Source: CAZZBK01 sp964652155 (lineage in GTDB: Bacteria > Planctomycetota > Planctomycetia > Pirellulales > PNKZ01). Taken from it: a stretch of 64,000 nucleotides of DNA. Shown piece by piece: positions 52,217-60,922 of this stretch. The notes beneath the pieces were generated by a model. That model ran no database searches, was not told where the DNA came from, and saw only the letters and a list, made by a program, of their open reading frames with translations. The stretch's first letter is position 1; each line of letters starts with the position of its first letter. Location: NCBI GenBank assembly GCA_964652155.1, contig CAZZBK010000004.1, positions 51,960 through 115,959 on the forward strand, in the 5' to 3' direction. The translations under genes were made by a program, and so were the position numbers.

Positions 52217-53686
52217 ATGTCCTTCCACATCTATCGCGCGCTGCAACCACGCCTCGACCGCCCCTCACGCCGCGACGTGCTCAAGGCGGCGCTGGCTAGC
52301 GCGTCGGGCCTGCTCGCTCTCGAATCAGGCTTGGCCCATGCAGCGCGACGCGCGTTGCCGCGCGTCGTCGTCGTCGGGGCCGGGTTCGCCGGATTGGCCT
52401 GCGCCGACGAATTGGCAGCGGCCGGCTATCAGGTCACCCTCGTCGAAGCCCGTGATCGCGTCGGCGGACGGGTCCTCACCTATCGCGACCTCGTCCCGAA
52501 CAAAACCGTCGAAGGGGGTGGCGAGCTTGTCGGCCCCAATCAGCCCACCTGGATGGCTTATGCCAAGCGTTTCGATCTGAAATTCGTCGAGTTGCCCTGG
52601 GAACCCTCCGACGTTGTGCTCCTCGACGGCCAACGACTCGACGCCGCCGCGGCCCAAAAGCTCTGGAACGAAATGCGCATCGCGCTCGAGCGTCTCAACG
52701 CGCTCGCCGAGCCCCTCGATGCTTTTGAGCCCTGGCGCAGCGAGCAGGCCCGCTCACTCGACGCGCAGTCGCTCGACGACTGGATTCGCCGCCTCGACGT
52801 GAGCCCCGCGTGTCAGCAGCTCATCGCCATCCAAATGACCGGCATCAACGGGCTGATCCCCGCCTGGCAGAGCTTGCTGGGGGTGTTGTGTACCGTGCGC
52901 GGCGGTGGCGTACAAAAGTTTTGGGACGAAACCGACACCATGCACTGCGTCGGCGGCACGCAACAGTTGGCCGAGCGCCTGCGGCAGTCACTCGATCAGC
53001 GCGGCGAGCAGGTCAAGCTCGAGTTGAACTGCCCGGTCGAGTCGATTCGCGTGGGCGAAAAGAGCGTGACCGTGCAGCTTGCCGATGGGCGCAAACTCAC
53101 GGCCGACGACGTGATCCTGACCGCTCCGCCGACGACCTGGAACAAAATCGCGTTCGAGCCGCTCTTGCCGCCGCACTTGAGCGTGCCGCTGGCCGCGAGC
53201 ACGAAATACTTGGCGGTCGTCAACGAGCCGATCTGGCGGCGCGACGGTCATCAGCCCAACGCCATGTCCTCGACCGAGGTGCAAATCACCTGGGAGGCCA
53301 CGGCCGGCCAAGGGGACTCGGGCTCGCACGCCTTGGTCGCGTTCAGTGGTGGTCGCGCGGCCGATACCTGCCGCGGCTGGAACGTCGACGAGCGCCAGGC
53401 CCGGTATCGACAGCGGCTCGATGAGTTTTTCCCCGGCTTTGCCCAAGCGTTGACCGGAGGTCGATTCGTCGATTGGGTGAGCGATCCGTGGGCGCGCGGC
53501 ACGTACTCGTTTCCTGCACCGGGTCAGGTGACCAGCGTGGGGCCGTTGCTCGCCGCGCCGCATGCCTCGCGGGTCCATTTCGCCGGCGAGCATTGCTGCT
53601 ACGCGTTCGTCGGCTGGATGGAAGGGGCCTTGAACAGCGGCGTCCGCATCGCCCGCCGACTCGCCAAGCGCGACGGCGTCGCATAG
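52217..53686 (+). CDS. Tat-exported flavin amine oxidase (monoamine oxidase family)
   Basis: A 489-residue flavoprotein. The N-terminus has a Tat-type signal: SRRDVLKAALASASGLLALE, with cleavage expected after AHA. The FAD motif is RVVVVGAGFAGLACADELAA, followed by VEARDRVGGRVLTYRD, a GG-R.D-type motif. The C-terminus carries the FAD-binding HFAGEHCCYAFVGWMEGAL. Members oxidise primary or secondary amines, with release of hydrogen peroxide. Start ATG 52217 sets the twin-Arg close to the N-terminus; an ATG at 52166 is possible. The substrate is unknown. Confidence 0.9.
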   Translation: MSFHIYRALQPRLDRPSRRDVLKAALASASGLLALESGLAHAARRALPRVVVVGAGFAGLACADELAAAGYQVTLVEARDRVGGRVLTYRDLVPNKTVEGGGELVGPNQPTWMAYAKRFDLKFVELPWEPSDVVLLDGQRLDAAAAQKLWNEMRIALERLNALAEPLDAFEPWRSEQARSLDAQSLDDWIRRLDVSPACQQLIAIQMTGINGLIPAWQSLLGVLCTVRGGGVQKFWDETDTMHCVGGTQQLAERLRQSLDQRGEQVKLELNCPVESIRVGEKSVTVQLADGRKLTADDVILTAPPTTWNKIAFEPLLPPHLSVPLAASTKYLAVVNEPIWRRDGHQPNAMSSTEVQITWEATAGQGDSGSHALVAFSGGRAADTCRGWNVDERQARYRQRLDEFFPGFAQALTGGRFVDWVSDPWARGTYSFPAPGQVTSVGPLLAAPHASRVHFAGEHCCYAFVGWMEGALNSGVRIARRLAKRDGVA

Positions 53687-53800
53687 TCGGTGCGAGCCGC
53701 GATCTGCTCTGAGTGCAAATCGCGCGAATGTGGTATAACTCAAACTGACGTCGGCGAGTTCCGCACGATGCTCGTACCACTTTTTGCATGGGAGCCTGCG

Positions 53801-53893
53801 ATGGGTAAAGGAAACAACAGCCGTAAAGACGACAAGAAGATGAAGAAGCCGAAGCAAGAGAAGAAGCCGGGACCGTCGGCCGCCAAGAAATAG
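53801..53893 (+). CDS. Small Lys-rich peptide, 30 residues
   Basis: MGKGNNSRKDDKKMKKPKQE then KKPGPSAAKK: 11 Lys and 1 Arg in 30 residues. ATG 53801 is preceded by GGGAG with a ~6-base spacer; an upstream in-frame ATG at 53768 would add 11 residues. Peptides starting MGKGNNS followed by Lys runs recur in distant bacteria, which supports it being real. It may bind nucleic acid or ribosomes, but that is guesswork. It lies alone between the amine oxidase and atuA-like genes. Confidence 0.65.
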   Translation: MGKGNNSRKDDKKMKKPKQEKKPGPSAAKK

Positions 53894-53911
53894 GCTCGCG
53901 GAGCACCTGGC

Positions 53912-55285
53912 GTGACGCTGCGGATTGCCAATGGCGCAGGGTTCTTGGGCGATAACGTCGACGCTCCGCGATTGCTCGTCGAGCACTCGCGCGTCGACTA
54001 CCTCACGCTCGAATACCTGGCCGAGCTAACGTTGTCGATCCTCGCCCGGCTGCGCGAAAAAGACCCCGCGCAAGGCTACGCGGCCGATCTGCTCGACGTG
54101 CTCGGCAGCCTCACGCCCGCGCTGCAAAAACAGCCGCAACTCAAGATCGTCACCAACGGCGGAGGCATGAACCCGCTCGCGTGTGTCAAACAAGCCGCGC
54201 GAACGCTCGTCGCGGCGGGACTAGGTGACGTGCGGCTCGGCGCGGTGTGGGGAGACGACTTGCTCGGCCAGCTCGACGCCTTGCGGCAAGCCGGCTGCCA
54301 ATTCAACAATCTCGACACCGGCGCGCCCTTGTCGCAACTTACCGAACCGATCGTCAGCGCGAATGCGTATCTGGGTGCGTCAGCCATCGCCGCGGCGCTC
54401 GGCGACGGCGCGCGGATCGTCATCACCGGCCGGGTCGCCGATGCCTCGCTGACCGTGGGTCCCGCCGTGCATGCGTTCGGTTGGCAATGGGACGATTGGA
54501 CTCGACTTGCGGCAGCCAGTGTCGCCGGGCATGTGATCGAGTGCGGCGCCCAAGCGACCGGCGGCTTCTCATCGTTCTGGAAAGAACTCGACCTGGCGCA
54601 CGTCGGCTACCCGATCGCCGAACTCGAAAGCGATGGGGCCGTTACCATCACCAAGCCACCCGGTACCGGCGGGGTCGTCAATCGACACACGGTCGCCGAG
54701 CAACTCGTGTATGAGATCGGCGACCCGGCCCATTACCTCACGCCCGATGTCGATGTCGACTTCACGCAACTCTCGCTCGAAGAGACCGGGAGCGACCGGG
54801 TGAGCATCCACGGCGCGCGGGGCCGAGCGGCGACCGACACGCTCAAGGTGTCGCTCGCGTATCGCAATGGCTACACGGCCAGCGGACAGTTGTTGGTCTA
54901 CGGCGACGATTGCCTGGCCAAGGCGCGGAACTGTGCCGACATTATCTTCGCACGGCTCAAAACGGCGGGGTTCACTTACGAGCGCACGAACGTCGAGTGT
55001 CTCGGCGCGGGGGACGCCATGCCGGGCGTTCATAAGCCGCCCCCTGACTTGCGCGAGGTGCTGCTGCGCGTGAGCGTACACGATCCACGACGCGAGGCGG
55101 TCGAGCGCTTCACGCGCGAGTTTGCGCCGCTGGCGACCGGTGGCCCGGCGGGTCTGGCGGGCTACACGGCGGCGCGGGGCACGGTGCGGCCGGTGTTCGC
55201 CTACTGGCCCACGCTCGTCCCCAAGTCACGGGTCGCGGCGCAGCACGAAGTCCGCACGGCGAAGCAATGGTGCGCAGATGACTAA
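53912..55285 (+). CDS. AtuA-family protein (DUF1446, acyclic terpene utilisation)
   Basis: A 457-residue protein starting with GTG: TLRIANGAGFLGDNVDAPRL. Family blocks follow: DYLTLEYLAELTLSILARL, IVTNGGGMNPLACVKQAA, GARIVITGRVADASLTVGPA, ITKPPGTGGVVNRHTVAEQL. AtuA is needed for citronellol/geraniol catabolism in Pseudomonas, but most DUF1446 proteins are uncharacterised. Its C-terminal companion domain is a separate gene here, overlapping the 3' end by 8 bases (ATG 55278). The 18-base space before it may hold a weak ribosome site. Confidence 0.88.
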   Translation: MTLRIANGAGFLGDNVDAPRLLVEHSRVDYLTLEYLAELTLSILARLREKDPAQGYAADLLDVLGSLTPALQKQPQLKIVTNGGGMNPLACVKQAARTLVAAGLGDVRLGAVWGDDLLGQLDALRQAGCQFNNLDTGAPLSQLTEPIVSANAYLGASAIAAALGDGARIVITGRVADASLTVGPAVHAFGWQWDDWTRLAAASVAGHVIECGAQATGGFSSFWKELDLAHVGYPIAELESDGAVTITKPPGTGGVVNRHTVAEQLVYEIGDPAHYLTPDVDVDFTQLSLEETGSDRVSIHGARGRAATDTLKVSLAYRNGYTASGQLLVYGDDCLAKARNCADIIFARLKTAGFTYERTNVECLGAGDAMPGVHKPPPDLREVLLRVSVHDPRREAVERFTREFAPLATGGPAGLAGYTAARGTVRPVFAYWPTLVPKSRVAAQHEVRTAKQWCADD

Positions 55286-55640
55286 TACACCCCCAGCTTT
55301 GCATCTACGCCAGATTGCCCACGGTCGCAGTGGCGACAAAGGCAATCACGCGAATATCGGCGTGATTGCTTATCAGTCGGCTGGGTTCGAGTGGCTGCGA
55401 AAGTGGCTCACGGCCGAGCGGGTCGCGGAGCACTTTCAAACCTTACAGCCCACACGGGTCGAGCGCTTCGAGCTGCCCGGCCTGCTAGCGTTCAATTTTC
55501 TGCTGTACAACGTGCTCGCCGGCGGCGCAAGTCGATCGTTGCGCATCGATACGCAGGGGAAATTGCTGAGCACGTCGCTCCTGATGCTCGAATTGCCCGA
55601 GATTGCCGAGTTCGCCTCGATGCTCCCGGACGAAAAATGA
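55278..55640 (+). CDS. AtuA C-terminal-domain-like small protein
   Basis: A 120-residue protein: LHLRQIAHGRSGDKGNHANI, GVIAYQSAGFEWLRKWLTAE, FNFLLYNVLAGGASRSLRID. This matches the ferredoxin-like domain fused to the C-terminus of DUF1446 proteins in other genomes. It overlaps the preceding gene by 8 bases, so the pair are probably co-translated and form a complex. Confidence 0.85.
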   Translation: MTNTPPALHLRQIAHGRSGDKGNHANIGVIAYQSAGFEWLRKWLTAERVAEHFQTLQPTRVERFELPGLLAFNFLLYNVLAGGASRSLRIDTQGKLLSTSLLMLELPEIAEFASMLPDEK

Positions 55641-55991
55641 GCCTAAGCGATGTTGCCAACCCGATTCTCTTCACGAGCGAGGGTCGTTAGGCCCCCGATC
55701 TCGTCGCGAAAGGATACGCTTTGCCCGTGTGAGGTATCCGTCTGAAACTGCGAGATTATCGGGAGACTCACGTCTCCCGCTCATTGGAGACCCGAACGTC
55801 GGAGAGTAGAACTTGGCAATTCGCTTTGCGAGCGAGTCGAGTTGGCATTGACTCATCCCCCCGATTCGCGAGAAGATCGCGAGGCTTGGGAGCGTTGGCT
55901 CTGCTATCACGGCACGTCGGGTGTCGCGCCTTGGCGTGGAGCAGTTGTCGGTCAACGTCGCTCGAACAGCACCAATAAGGGATTTCTTCAC
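55641..55991. other. 351-bp intergenic region upstream of glgP
   Basis: No gene supported. It contains two hairpins: GGATAC...GTATCC (about 55711-55738) and CGGGAGAC-TCAC-GTCTCCCG at 55760-55779. The latter belongs to a set of short stems with TCAC/GTGA loops in this window and may terminate the atuA operon. Confidence 0.75.
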
Positions 55992-58184
55992 ATGAGCGTG
56001 ACGGACATGGCATCTTCGCCGGAACGGACAAGCAGCGTGGGCGTATCTTCGATCAGCCTGTACGACAAGTGCTTGGCGCTGGCGCACAACTTGTGGTGGA
56101 GCTGGCAGCCCGAGGTGGTCAACTTGTTCCGCGATCTCGACCCGATTCGCTGGCGGCAGTTGGATCACAACCCCATCGCGCTGCTGAGCGAGTTCACGCC
56201 CGAGCGACTCGAGATGCGTGCGGCCGAGTTGGTGCTGTACAGCCGCATCAACCACGCGTATCGCCGGTTGAAAGAGTACATGTCGCACCCACAAACCTGG
56301 GCCACGACCAACGCCGGCGTGCTGGGTGCCAAGCCCGTCGCCTATTTCTCGGCCGAGTTCGGCATGCACGAGTCGGTCCCGATTTACTCAGGCGGCTTGG
56401 GGGTGCTCTCGGGCGACCATGTCAAAAGTGCCAGCGATCTGGGCATCAACTTCGTGGCCATTGGTCTGTTCTACGACCAAGGCTACTTCAAACAACATCT
56501 CGATCACGACGGCTACCAGGCCGAAGAGTATCTCGACACGAAGGTTGAGAACGTGCCGATGGTGCCCGCCCGCGGCGCTGACGGCAAAAGCATCACCGTG
56601 TCGGTCGACACGCGCAACGGCCCGCTGCTGGCCAAGCTCTGGCTCATGCAGGTGGGCCGCGTGCGGTTGTACCTGCTCGACTGCGACGTCGACGGCAACA
56701 GCCCCGAGGACCGTGAGCTGACGAGCCGACTGTACGGCGGCGACCATCGCACGCGCATTCGCCAAGAACTCGTGTTGGGGGTTGGCGGCGTCAAGGCGCT
56801 CAAGGCGTTGGGCATCACGCCGGGCGTGTTCCATTTGAACGAAGGGCACAGCGCCTTCGCCGGCCTGGAAGTCATTCATCAGATGATGGAGGACGACGGT
56901 CTGTCGTTCGACGAGGCGCTGCGCGAAGTGGCTCAGCACACCGTCTTCACCACCCACACCCCGGTGCCCGCCGGTCACGACCGCTTCGATGGCGGGTTGA
57001 TCGAAGAGCACTTGGGCCCCACGCGCGACCGGCTGGGTATCTCGTTCGATCAACTGATGGGCCTGGGGCGCGTCGAGCCGCACAACCCGCACGAAACGTT
57101 CTGCATGACCGTGCTGGCCATCAAGTTGTCGCGGCGCGCCAACGCCGTGAGCGCCCTGCACGGACACGTGAGCCGCCGCATGTGGGCCCACCTGTGGCCG
57201 TGGCGCGTCGAGGAAGAAATTCCCATCGGGCACATCACCAACGGCGTGCATATTCCCAGTTGGCTCGCCTGGCAGATGCAGCAACTCTACGACCGCTACT
57301 TTGCCGTCGATTGGATGAAGCGGATGGGCGAGGCCGAAGTCTGGCAAGCCATCCACGAGATCGATCCCGGCGAGTTGTGGGAAACGCATCACTCGCTCAA
57401 GAACCAATTGCTCTCGTTCGTCCGGCGTCGCGTCAGTCGGCAGTTCCGTCGCCGTGGCGAGAGTGACGAGGCGGTCGAAACGGCGCGCAGCATTCTGGAC
57501 CCCAACGTGCTCACGATCGGCTTTGCGCGACGCTTCGCCACGTACAAGCGAGCCGATCTGCTGTTCGCCGACGCTGACCGGATCGCCGAATTGCTCAATG
57601 ATCCCGAGCGGCCCGTGCAGATTATTTTCGCCGGCAAGGCGCATCCGGCCGACGAGCCCGGCAAGCAGTTGATCAAAAAAGTGTCGAACATGCGGCACGA
57701 CCCGCGCTTCGCCTCGCGCGTCGTGTTCATCGAGGACTACGACATCAACGTCTGCCGCCACATGATCCAAGGGGTCGACGTGTGGCTGAACAACCCACGC
57801 CGTCCACTCGAGGCCTCGGGCACGAGCGGCCATAAGGTCGTGCTCAACGGCGGCTTGAATCTCTCGGTGCTCGACGGTTGGTGGGCCGAGGCCTATTACG
57901 GCAGCAACGGCTTTGGCATCGGCCGAGGCACGCACCATGTCAACCAAGAGATCAACGATCGACGCGACGCCGACGACCTGTTGCGCGTGCTGCGCGACGA
58001 GGTCATTCCGCTCTACTACGATCGCGACATCGACGGCCTGCCGCGCCATTGGGTCAAACGGATGATGAACTCGATCGGCTCGTTGGCCTGGCGGTTCAGC
58101 GCCCATCGCATGGTGATGGACTACGTCACCGCCGCGTATGTGCCGGCCGCCGGTGGCCTGAGCTGCGACATGAGCATCCGCTAG
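55992..58184 (+). CDS. glgP: Alpha-glucan phosphorylase, GT35 (short type)
   Basis: A 730-residue glucan phosphorylase of the compact Thermotoga-like class. Landmarks: LAHNLWWSWQPEVVNLFRDL, VAYFSAEFGMHESVPIYSGG, VFHLNEGHSAFAGLEVI, THTPVPAGHDRFD. The PLP site is EASGTSGHKVVLNGGLNLS, with Lys in GHKVVLNG. It releases glucose 1-phosphate from glycogen or maltodextrin. ATG 55992 is preceded by AAGGG. It may open a five-gene run with the GT2, toroid-like, LPG-TM-like and PMT-like genes, though those may be only neighbours. Confidence 0.95.
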   Translation: MSVTDMASSPERTSSVGVSSISLYDKCLALAHNLWWSWQPEVVNLFRDLDPIRWRQLDHNPIALLSEFTPERLEMRAAELVLYSRINHAYRRLKEYMSHPQTWATTNAGVLGAKPVAYFSAEFGMHESVPIYSGGLGVLSGDHVKSASDLGINFVAIGLFYDQGYFKQHLDHDGYQAEEYLDTKVENVPMVPARGADGKSITVSVDTRNGPLLAKLWLMQVGRVRLYLLDCDVDGNSPEDRELTSRLYGGDHRTRIRQELVLGVGGVKALKALGITPGVFHLNEGHSAFAGLEVIHQMMEDDGLSFDEALREVAQHTVFTTHTPVPAGHDRFDGGLIEEHLGPTRDRLGISFDQLMGLGRVEPHNPHETFCMTVLAIKLSRRANAVSALHGHVSRRMWAHLWPWRVEEEIPIGHITNGVHIPSWLAWQMQQLYDRYFAVDWMKRMGEAEVWQAIHEIDPGELWETHHSLKNQLLSFVRRRVSRQFRRRGESDEAVETARSILDPNVLTIGFARRFATYKRADLLFADADRIAELLNDPERPVQIIFAGKAHPADEPGKQLIKKVSNMRHDPRFASRVVFIEDYDINVCRHMIQGVDVWLNNPRRPLEASGTSGHKVVLNGGLNLSVLDGWWAEAYYGSNGFGIGRGTHHVNQEINDRRDADDLLRVLRDEVIPLYYDRDIDGLPRHWVKRMMNSIGSLAWRFSAHRMVMDYVTAAYVPAAGGLSCDMSIR

Positions 58185-58223
58185 CTCGGAAACGTTCCCC
58201 CTTTCCTCGCAGGAGGGCCGACC

Positions 58224-59162
58224 ATGGACGGTTGGCAGACGCAAACCCGAGCGCTCACCCCCCCCGCCGCAAGCGAGGCGGTCGCGCTGCAAGTCACCGT
58301 GCTGCTGCCGTGCTACAACGAGCAGCGGGCCATTCAGAGCGTGCTCGCCGAGATCGTCTCGACCATGCGCGAGGAGCCGTACACCTATGAGGTGCTCGTC
58401 GTCGACGATGCCTCGACCGACGACACCGTCAGACTCGCCGAGCACTTCGCCGCCGACGCCTGGGGCGCGCACGTGCGCGTGATCCGCCGCGGCGAAAATC
58501 GCGGGGCAGGAGCGGCTCGCAAAACAGGTATTCGCGAAGCGCGAGGCGATATCATCGTCATGCTCGACGCCGACGGCACCTACCCCGCCCAAGCCATCCC
58601 CGAACTGCTCCGTCACTTTCCGGCTTACGATCAGGTGAACGGCGCTCGCACCAGCGAGCAAGGAACCTGGCCCTGGCTGCGTCGACCGGCCAAGTGGGCA
58701 ATCCGCAAACTGGCCTGTTACCTCACCGGCTGTCGCATCCCCGACCTGAACACCGGGCTCAAAGCCTTTCGCCGCGACGTGATGCTCCGCTGGCTGTGGG
58801 TCATTCCCGATGGCTTTAGCTGCGTCACGACCATGACGCTCGCGTTCCTCACCAACGGCTACGCGGTCAAGTACGTGCCGATCGAGTATCGCCCCCGCAT
58901 TGGCCGCAGCAAGTTCCATCCCATCACAGACACGGCCGCCTACCTGAGCACCGTGCTGCGGATGGTCTTGTACTTCCGCCCGCTCAAGGTGTTTTTGCCC
59001 TTGGCCGCGCTGGTCATCATGGCCGGGCTGCTCAAAAGCGCGTGGAGCTTCGTGGCCACGGGGAGCATGCAAGAGTCCGACATCGTCGTGCTCACGGCGG
59101 GCTTTATGACCTGTATGTTCGGACTGTTGGCCGAGGTCGTGGTCGCCCATCATCGCCGTTGA
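58224..59162 (+). CDS. Family 2 glycosyltransferase, polyprenol-phosphate sugar synthase-like
   Basis: A 312-residue GT2 of the DPM1/ArnC-like class. LQVTVLLPCYNEQRAIQSVL at ~25; VLVVDDASTDDTV; catalytic MLDADGTYPAQAIPELL; GRSKFHPITDTAAYL. Two C-terminal helices (LPLAALVIMAGLLKSAWSF and LTAGFMTCMFGLLAEVVVA) anchor it to the membrane. It most likely transfers a sugar from a nucleotide sugar to undecaprenyl phosphate. The next gene starts 17 bases later. Confidence 0.9.
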   Translation: MDGWQTQTRALTPPAASEAVALQVTVLLPCYNEQRAIQSVLAEIVSTMREEPYTYEVLVVDDASTDDTVRLAEHFAADAWGAHVRVIRRGENRGAGAARKTGIREARGDIIVMLDADGTYPAQAIPELLRHFPAYDQVNGARTSEQGTWPWLRRPAKWAIRKLACYLTGCRIPDLNTGLKAFRRDVMLRWLWVIPDGFSCVTTMTLAFLTNGYAVKYVPIEYRPRIGRSKFHPITDTAAYLSTVLRMVLYFRPLKVFLPLAALVIMAGLLKSAWSFVATGSMQESDIVVLTAGFMTCMFGLLAEVVVAHHRR

Positions 59163-59179
59163 GGCGCGAGGAGATTGCG

Positions 59180-60922
59180 ATGGACCGCTGGTCGAGTTGC
59201 AGCCTCACGGATTCGGCCGTGGCGAACGCGAGTGGCATGGTCTTGCGCGACCCGCTACGACACGAGCTGTACCTGCACGCCGCCCTGCGCGAGATACCAC
59301 GTCTGCTCGGCAGCATCGATCGCAACCCGCTCCGCGCCACCTACGGCTGTTTCGATCGCCAGTACTGGCACTACCGCACGGCCGCGTTCCCCAGCGAAAT
59401 GTATCAAGAGGGGGTGTTGCCGCTGGCGCTGATCTACACGCTGCCGCACCGCGCCAATCGCTGGCATGGCGACGAGCAGGTGCGCGCGCTGGCCATCGCC
59501 GGCCTGCAATTCAGCGCCCGCTCCATGCACGCCGACGGCTCGTGTGACGATTACTACCCTTATGAGCGGGCGCTCGGCGCGGCCGCGTTCTCCTTGCAAG
59601 CCGCGGCCGAGGCCTACCGAGTGCTGCAACTCGACGATCACGCATTGCTCGACGCGCTCGTGCTCCGCGCTCGTTGGCTGGCCGAGCACCACGAGACCGG
59701 CACATTGGCCAATCATCACGCCCTCGCCGCGCTCGCCCTGCGGCGCGTCGGCTTGCTGGCCAACCGCGCTGATCTGTTGCACTCCGCAGAGCAGCGATTG
59801 GGACAACTGCTCGCACTCCAGAGCGACGAGGGTTGGTTCACCGAATACGGCGGCGCCGATCCAGGCTATACGACCGTGACGATCGACTGCCTGGCCAAGT
59901 ATTTAACCACGCTGTCCCCTTTAGCCTCCGGCGAGTCGCCGGGGGTTGCCGCGTCACTCGCCTTGCGGATCCGCGAGTCGCTCCGCCGGGCCGTCGAGTT
60001 CGCCCATCATTTTATCCTCCCCGACGGCAGCTTCGGCGGCGTGATCGGCAGCCGCGGCACGACCCACTGCTACCCGCACGGATTCGAGTTGCTTGCGCCC
60101 CAGGATCCCCGCGCGGCCGACCTGGCCGAGGGCTGCTTGCAAGGGCTCGCCAACGACACGCGCGGGTTCATCAATGACGATCGGCTTTACGTTCATGCGC
60201 TGGGCAACTGGCTCGAAGCCTACCGCGACGCGGTCGTCGAACGCCCGGCGAGTGCAACGCCGACCACGAGCGAGCCGCGCTGGTTCGATCACGCGCAAGT
60301 GCTCGTCGATCGCCGACCGCAACGGCACACGATCGTCAGCGCCGCTCGGGGCGGGAGTTTTATGCATTTCGTGAACGACTTGCGCATCGCGGTCGACGCC
60401 GGCTGGGTGCTCGAAACCGCCGACGGCCGCTGTGCCGTCTCGCAACTCCATAGCCTCGACCGATCGATTGACCGCCGCGACCCCAACGCGTGGGCCATGA
60501 ACGTCAGCGAGCGGCTCACCGTCGCCGGACCGCTCCATTGGGTCCGCTGGGAAACCGCCACGCCACTCAAGCAGGCCGTGTTCCACATGGGCATGCAGCT
60601 CGTCGGTCGCTGGTGTCGCGACCTGGTGCGGCGTGTGTTGCAGCGTCGACTCATTACCCAGCGGCAGTCGTGTGGCCTCGAATTGCAACGCACCATCGAA
60701 TTGCTCGAAGGCTCGACGACGCTGCGCGTGACCGATCGACTCATTCGCACCGACGCGCGACTCAAGCTCCGGCGGCTCGCGCTCTCCAGCGACCTTGAGG
60801 CCCCGTATGTTGCCGCCGCGAACGTCTACCAAGCGGCCGCCTGGCAAGGCTGGACCGACATGAGTCCACACGTTGACGAGTTGAACAAGCGCGGCGAATT
60901 GACCGTGGTGCGCTCATGGTGA
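59180..60922 (+). CDS. Alpha/alpha-toroid-like glycan-associated protein (hypothetical)
   Basis: A 580-residue soluble protein with no signal peptide. Its pattern resembles heparinase II/III or other toroid enzymes: YGCFDRQYWHYRTAAFPSEM, SCDDYYPYERALGAAAFSLQ, SDEGWFTEYGGADPGYTTVT, ILPDGSFGGVIGSRGTTHCY, and then a beta-sandwich-like C-terminal half. The Tyr/His/Asn of polysaccharide lyases are plausible but not assigned. Start ATG 59180 follows GCGAGGAG. It overlaps the next gene by 7 bases. Neighbours suggest work on a cytoplasmic-side glycan intermediate. Confidence 0.6.
   Translation: MDRWSSCSLTDSAVANASGMVLRDPLRHELYLHAALREIPRLLGSIDRNPLRATYGCFDRQYWHYRTAAFPSEMYQEGVLPLALIYTLPHRANRWHGDEQVRALAIAGLQFSARSMHADGSCDDYYPYERALGAAAFSLQAAAEAYRVLQLDDHALLDALVLRARWLAEHHETGTLANHHALAALALRRVGLLANRADLLHSAEQRLGQLLALQSDEGWFTEYGGADPGYTTVTIDCLAKYLTTLSPLASGESPGVAASLALRIRESLRRAVEFAHHFILPDGSFGGVIGSRGTTHCYPHGFELLAPQDPRAADLAEGCLQGLANDTRGFINDDRLYVHALGNWLEAYRDAVVERPASATPTTSEPRWFDHAQVLVDRRPQRHTIVSAARGGSFMHFVNDLRIAVDAGWVLETADGRCAVSQLHSLDRSIDRRDPNAWAMNVSERLTVAGPLHWVRWETATPLKQAVFHMGMQLVGRWCRDLVRRVLQRRLITQRQSCGLELQRTIELLEGSTTLRVTDRLIRTDARLKLRRLALSSDLEAPYVAAANVYQAAAWQGWTDMSPHVDELNKRGELTVVRSW

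Noticed and set aside
56388..59153. Open frame of about 921 codons opposite glgP and the GT2 gene
   Set aside because: Spans two well-supported genes in antisense and shows His/Val/Ala-rich low-information sequence.
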